Under the pieces are notes generated by a model that searched no databases, was not told where the DNA came from, and saw nothing but the letters and a program-made list of their open reading frames with translations. Position numbers and translations under genes: made by a program. Shown piece after piece: positions 60,431 through 64,000 of a stretch of DNA of 64,000 nucleotides. The number at the start of each line of letters is the position of its first letter. Positions within the stretch are counted from its first letter, which is position 1. The stretch spans positions 70,072 through 134,071 of the forward strand of contig JBKQPR010000370.1 of assembly GCA_052144935.1 (NCBI GenBank), written 5' to 3'. Source of the DNA: JOPF133 sp052144935. GTDB lineage: Bacteria; Acidobacteriota; Terriglobia; Bryobacterales; Bryobacteraceae.

Positions 60431-60440
60431 ATGGGAGCAT
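60372..60440 (-). CDS. hisL: his operon leader peptide (His-rich)
   Basis: A 22-codon ORF ending 70 bp before the hisI start. It encodes MLPSAVRGHRHHRHAHPR followed by four more residues and TGA. Five of eight codons from 9 to 16 are His (CAT x4, CAC). The position, the codon content and the following terminator match hisL leader peptides of enteric bacteria. There is no Shine-Dalgarno site; the ATG is only 8 bp after a TATACT -10 box, so the mRNA may be leaderless. Confidence 0.88.
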   Translation of the reverse strand: MLPSAVRGHRHHRHAHPRPAVS

Positions 60441-60448
60441 AAAGGATC

Positions 60449-60454
60449 AGTATA
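60449..60454 (-). promoter_or_regulatory. his operon -10 box
   Basis: TATACT on the minus strand, 8 bp upstream of the leader ATG. The region upstream is GC-rich and gives no clear -35 hexamer. A GGGCCC-type repeat lies further upstream near 60487-60505. Confidence 0.6.
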
Positions 60455-61105
60455 CTACGCGGCGCGGGGCGGGGACGGACGCTCCCCGGCGCCCTCTGCG
60501 CCCACAGTTTGCTCCAAAGCAGGAACTCCCGCCTCGTCATTTATTATAGTGGTCGTAACGATGCGTTTATGTCGCGCTATCGGACGCGCCTGGCGAACGC
60601 GTTTGCCCCTGCAATCCGCGCGGGCCGGCGTAGTACTTCATCGCATTGCCAACCATATCCACCCGCGGAAACGGTTCCAGCGCTCACCGGCGGCTCGGGT
60701 ACGTAGAAACAAGCACCGGGGCTAGAGCCGCGGCAGCCAGCAGGAGACACAGAGGCAGCCGTAAGAGTGCCCATAAAATTGCGATTAGTATATCCATCGG
60801 CTAGTGGTTTTGAAGCGGCAGTCTGTGGCAGATGTGGCAGTCCGAAAACACCGCTTACTGACGCGCGCGGCTCTGAACAGCTTTCCGGAAGAGCATGGCA
60901 GCGCGCGAGCGCCCTTGGCCGCTCGCATCATCCACGCGGATCCCGTTCAATACCGGCATACCCCGTCGGTTCACAATGGGGCTGGCGCCCTGGATTACAC
61001 GGCCTTGTTTGACGCGCACAGGAAACCGCTACTTGGCGCCCGTGTGTTCCGATCGGGGCAGCGACGCCGCCGGACGGATGGCCGGGTGCCCCGGGGCGAA
61101 GAGTC
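60455..61105. other. 650-bp gap upstream of the his leader
   Basis: No gene or RNA is supported. It holds the his promoter region, a copy of the 'ggcgccctctgcgccc' element at ~60487, and an AT-richer patch near 60770-60810 without any recognised function. Confidence 0.5.
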
Positions 61106-61474
61106 TTATTTCTCGCGGACGTCCAGGATGCGCGTGGTGGTGATGGGAAGCCCGCCGGGGATCTGAAATTCCAGGTGCATGCCGCGGCCGATAAAGTGTT
61201 CCTTCAGCATGCTACCACCCCACGTCGAGCCGTGGATTCTGGCCGCAACCGGTTCCGGGCAAAACTCCGGATGCCCGGAAATCTGCGCGTCGTTCCCGTT
61301 CCCTGTCACGATCGTGTAGACGCGATTCTGCGTCTGGACTTCGAGCACCGTGCCGGGCGGCAGCCGGTACAGATGCACTCCGCCTTCGATCTCCGATTGG
61401 ATCATCTTGCGATTGATGATCTCGGGCCAGCCTGGGCCAAGCGATGAGAAAACCGGAATTTCGGCCTCGGTCAT
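61106..61474 (-). CDS. Conserved hypothetical protein
   Basis: 122 residues. It shows GGVHLYRLPPGTVLEVQTQNRVYTIV then ISGHPEFCPEPVAARIHGSTWGGSMLKEHFIGRGMHLEFQ (in parts). The compact beta-rich build with GSTWGGS and IGRGM resembles small acidobacterial proteins I have seen without a function. The ATG at 61472-61474 follows AGGA. It is divergent from the amidohydrolase gene downstream. Confidence 0.72.
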   Translation of the reverse strand: MTEAEIPVFSSLGPGWPEIINRKMIQSEIEGGVHLYRLPPGTVLEVQTQNRVYTIVTGNGNDAQISGHPEFCPEPVAARIHGSTWGGSMLKEHFIGRGMHLEFQIPGGLPITTTRILDVREK

Positions 61475-61796
61475 GCTGATCCTATGGATGCTTGCGGCCC
61501 TGGAAGGGATACAGCTTCGGGCCTCCGGAGGCGATCTGATCGTCTGCACACCATCATATGCCACTCACCGAGGTGGATTTGAATCGTGGGGGAGGCAGCG
61601 TTCCTGCTGACCGTTGAGCGGCGGCGGGCTCCAGGTGGGGCCGAATGTGGTATGTGTCGATGCCGATGAGCAGTGCGCTTTGCGAACCGCACCACGTTCT
61701 CGAGGTCGGGGCCGGGGGCGGCCGGGGGCAATCCAAGTGCACCGCACCAGCCGCTTGATATATACTTCCAACTGCCGAAAAAAACGGGAGGTCTCC

Positions 61797-63569
61797 ATGC
61801 CGGCCGATAAGTGGAACGAAGAAGGAAAGATCTGGGAAGCCGATCATGGGTTGCTGAACGAAGAGCAGGTTGTCAAGTGCGCCAGGGCGGACGAGGACGA
61901 TCCATTGCGCTCCCCAATCCCGACTCGCATGGTCTCCAACGGCGAGTACATGCCCGCTCTCCAGACCCCTCAGCAGAGGCAGGTGGAAGCGCGAATCCAG
62001 GAACTCGCCGAGTCCGCCGGCAAGAAGCTCGGCATCGACCGGCGGCGCTTCCTCGTCAGCACCGGCGGCACGGCCGCCGCGCTCCTCGCGATGAACGAAG
62101 TCTTCGGGCGGTTCTTCCACGTCGATCCCATCGAGATGTTCGAGCCGGTGGCGTACGCCCAGTCCGCGGCGCCTCGCGATCTGTTCGTCTTCGACGATCA
62201 GCTCCACATGGTTCGCGGCAGCCAGCGGGCCGGAGGCGCGGGACTGCGGGCGCTCGCGCAGGGTCCTTCTTCTGCCCCCAACTTCAAAGCCAATCCCTAT
62301 AACCCGAAGGGTCTTCCCGATGAGCGCGGCGACGTCTGGGGCGTTTGGAACCCGGCTCTGGTGGGGCTGCCCATCACCGCGGCGAATGCCCAGATCGTGC
62401 AGTTCATCAAGGACGTCTTCCTCGATAGTCAGGTGAATATCGGACTCTTGAGCAATGTCACGGCGTCCTCGGTGACCATCGGAGCGGAAGCGCGCCGTGC
62501 CCCGCGCAACGTCGAAGAGGCGCTCCGTGGCGAGATCCTGACCGCGGCCCAGACCGCGGCCGCGCGCAATTTCGTCAACGAGATTTCCGGTTCCACCCGC
62601 ATGATGGCGCACGGCCTGCTCTACGTCGGCAAAGGCAATCTCCCGTACATCCAGGAACAGACCGACAAGAACGAACCCGATTCGTGGAAGGGCTACAACA
62701 TCTCCAACGCGGCCAAGATCGACGACGATCCCAACAGCCTGATGCGGCAATGGCGGCACGACGATGAAGAGGTCGCGTATCCCACGTTTGCCCTGATCGA
62801 GAAGCTCTATCAAAAGGTCAAAGACAAGAGGCCCGGATTCAAGAACATCTGCGTCCACAAGGGACTGGCTCCCGGACCGCCGGATCCCCAGCGAGGCCAC
62901 CCCGGCGACATGCCCAAAGCAGCGAAGGATTGGCCGAACCTGAACTTCATCACATATCACGCCTGCATTCAGCCCGCTTTCTTTCTGTATGACTCGCTGC
63001 AGGAGGTCAAATCGGGGAAGACGCGGGAAGGCGTGCCCGACATCAGTTGGACCACTGAGTATGCCGTTCTGGTGGCTCCGTTCCATAACGTCTATGCGGA
63101 GATCGGGACCACCTGGGCCTCGTCGGTGGTCACGTTCCCCACGGTGGCGGCGCACATCATGGGACAGCTCATGAAGTTCATGGGACCGGATCGCATCGTT
63201 TTCGGCTCCGACTCGGTGTGGTACGGGTCGCCGCAGTGGCAGATTGACGCCTTGTGGCGCTTCCAGATTCCCGGGGAGATGCGCAAGAAGTACGGATATC
63301 CCGAACTCACACCGGACGCCAAACGGAAGATTCTGGGGCTGAATTCCGCGAGACTGTACGGCATCCAAGGAGTCGGCTCCGCCAATCTCGAAACGCGCTT
63401 CAAGCCGGTGCCCAAAGACTACGAGCAACGCATGTCGAAAGATCTGAAGACCATCATGGAGCTGCCGGGATTCACGGCGGACAACATGGCGAAGTTCCAG
63501 GAGAACTACCGTGCATCGGGCGGCGAGCCGGGCAACATCCGCTACGGATGGATTCGCAAGGCCGAGTAA
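61797..63569 (+). CDS. Amidohydrolase 2-family protein with internal Tat-like signal
   Basis: 590 residues. A polar ~80-residue N-terminal part precedes a twin-arginine segment (IDRRRFLVSTGGTAAALLAMN). A metal-dependent hydrolase of the amidohydro_2 (PF04909) type follows. It has VFDDQLHMVRG near the barrel start, NICVHKG, NFITYHACIQP and RIVFGSDSVWYGSPQWQ at the end, giving His and Asp ligands. Such proteins include decarboxylases and lactonases, and the substrate here is unknown. Start is ATG 61797, with a GGGAGG site and a TATACT-like box upstream. The late position of the Tat motif is unusual. Confidence 0.85.
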   Translation: MPADKWNEEGKIWEADHGLLNEEQVVKCARADEDDPLRSPIPTRMVSNGEYMPALQTPQQRQVEARIQELAESAGKKLGIDRRRFLVSTGGTAAALLAMNEVFGRFFHVDPIEMFEPVAYAQSAAPRDLFVFDDQLHMVRGSQRAGGAGLRALAQGPSSAPNFKANPYNPKGLPDERGDVWGVWNPALVGLPITAANAQIVQFIKDVFLDSQVNIGLLSNVTASSVTIGAEARRAPRNVEEALRGEILTAAQTAAARNFVNEISGSTRMMAHGLLYVGKGNLPYIQEQTDKNEPDSWKGYNISNAAKIDDDPNSLMRQWRHDDEEVAYPTFALIEKLYQKVKDKRPGFKNICVHKGLAPGPPDPQRGHPGDMPKAAKDWPNLNFITYHACIQPAFFLYDSLQEVKSGKTREGVPDISWTTEYAVLVAPFHNVYAEIGTTWASSVVTFPTVAAHIMGQLMKFMGPDRIVFGSDSVWYGSPQWQIDALWRFQIPGEMRKKYGYPELTPDAKRKILGLNSARLYGIQGVGSANLETRFKPVPKDYEQRMSKDLKTIMELPGFTADNMAKFQENYRASGGEPGNIRYGWIRKAE

Positions 63570-63686
63570 GGTGGCGCGGGGTTTGGGCCCCGCGCGCCAG
63601 CGGACAGCGCCCTTGCCGCTGCCAGGAGGGCTCGAGTAGTTGGGATCGGATCGGACTGGACTGCAGGCGAAGACGTGCGTGCGGGT

Positions 63687-64000
63687 TCACATGTAGATCG
63701 GGTCCAGATTCTCGCGAATGTATTTCATGCACCGCTCAAAGCTGTTCCGCGGGGAGACCCGCGCATAGTGGTGGTCGACGTTGATCCAGCCCTTGTAGTT
63801 GACCGACTTGATGATCCGCATGATTCCTTGCAAGTCCACTTCGCCGTCCCCGTAGTCCCGGTTGCTGAGCATGAACGTCCCGTTCTGGGAGCCGGCCTTT
63901 TCGATCTTGCCGTTGGGCAGGCGCATTTCCTGGGTCTGGTACTCGTATCTGGCATCCACCAGGTCGAAGAAGATTAGCCGGTGGGCATACTTCCGGAATA
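63687..64000 (-). CDS. Sugar phosphate isomerase/epimerase-like protein (partial, 5' end outside)
   Basis: The last ~104 residues of a xylose-isomerase-like TIM barrel. It reads HRLIFFDLVDARYEYQTQ, NGTFMLSNRDYGDGEVDLQGI, GWINVDHHYARVSPRNSFE and ends ENLDPIYM. The frame is open to the window edge. Family members act on sugars or are AP-endonuclease-like. It is convergent with the amidohydrolase gene, 117 bp away. Confidence 0.82.
   Translation of the reverse strand, partial: FRKYAHRLIFFDLVDARYEYQTQEMRLPNGKIEKAGSQNGTFMLSNRDYGDGEVDLQGIMRIIKSVNYKGWINVDHHYARVSPRNSFERCMKYIRENLDPIYM

Overview
The window looks like a chromosomal segment of a high-GC soil acidobacterion, most like the Solibacter/Bryobacter branch of Acidobacteriota. 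That placement is inference. It rests on the tandem activase / HgdB-like pair, copper amine oxidase, Tat-exported hydrolases, CadC-like regulator, hypothetical proteins of acidobacterial type, and intergenic space full of short palindromic repeats. No rRNA, tRNA, CRISPR array or intact transposase was seen.

Layout. 1-3148 (-): a single frame joining topoisomerase III, a 43-residue tandem-repeat linker and a RecQ helicase that runs off the left edge. 3.8-4.3 kb: a decayed HepT/MNT toxin-antitoxin pair. 4.4-9.9 kb (-): a 2-hydroxyacyl-CoA dehydratase-type activase and its HgdB-like partner. 10-15 kb: lipase maturation factor, copper amine oxidase and a secreted protein. 15.2-16.9 kb (+): metX-metW. 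17-24 kb: TolC-type channel, OmpA-type lipoprotein, YggS, an outer-membrane protein fragment, a glycosyltransferase and an S15-type hydrolase. 24-25.7 kb (-): a lower-GC three-gene cassette beside an IS1595-type remnant. 25.8-30.1 kb (-): a beta-propeller/phosphoesterase and a Pro/Ala-rich protein, with gene debris between them. 30.1-35.7 kb: a LysR regulator divergent from leuA-leuB-leuC-leuD. 36-43 kb: secreted hydrolases, an aldo/keto reductase, an amidohydrolase and a GH28-type enzyme. 43-49 kb: small genes, two RRM proteins, a CadC-like regulator and a dienelactone hydrolase pseudogene. 49.5-52.6 kb: a scrambled area with a PAP2-like gene lodged between fragments of a glycosyltransferase-87 gene and hisA. 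52.5-60.5 kb (-): a nearly complete histidine operon, hisI-hisG-hisD-hisC-HAD phosphatase-hisB-hisH-hisF-hisA. 61-64 kb: a small conserved protein, a Tat-type amidohydrolase and the end of a sugar isomerase-like gene.

Two results stand out. First, the his operon begins with what reads as a classical ribosome-stalling attenuator: a 22-residue leader peptide with five His codons, three mutually exclusive GC-rich pairings and an intrinsic terminator just before hisI. Second, several families of short repeats have entered both the gaps between operon genes and the coding sequences, in frame. Cases include topB, a HAD phosphatase, hisF, a glycosyltransferase, a GH28 enzyme and a CadC-like regulator. 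A 12 x 27 bp minisatellite and a small terminal-inverted-repeat element lie inside the his transcription unit.

Pathways. The leu genes cover 2-isopropylmalate synthase, dehydratase and dehydrogenase, but LeuA lacks the usual C-terminal feedback domain. The his genes cover every step except hisE; the HAD protein is the best candidate for the missing histidinol-phosphate phosphatase.
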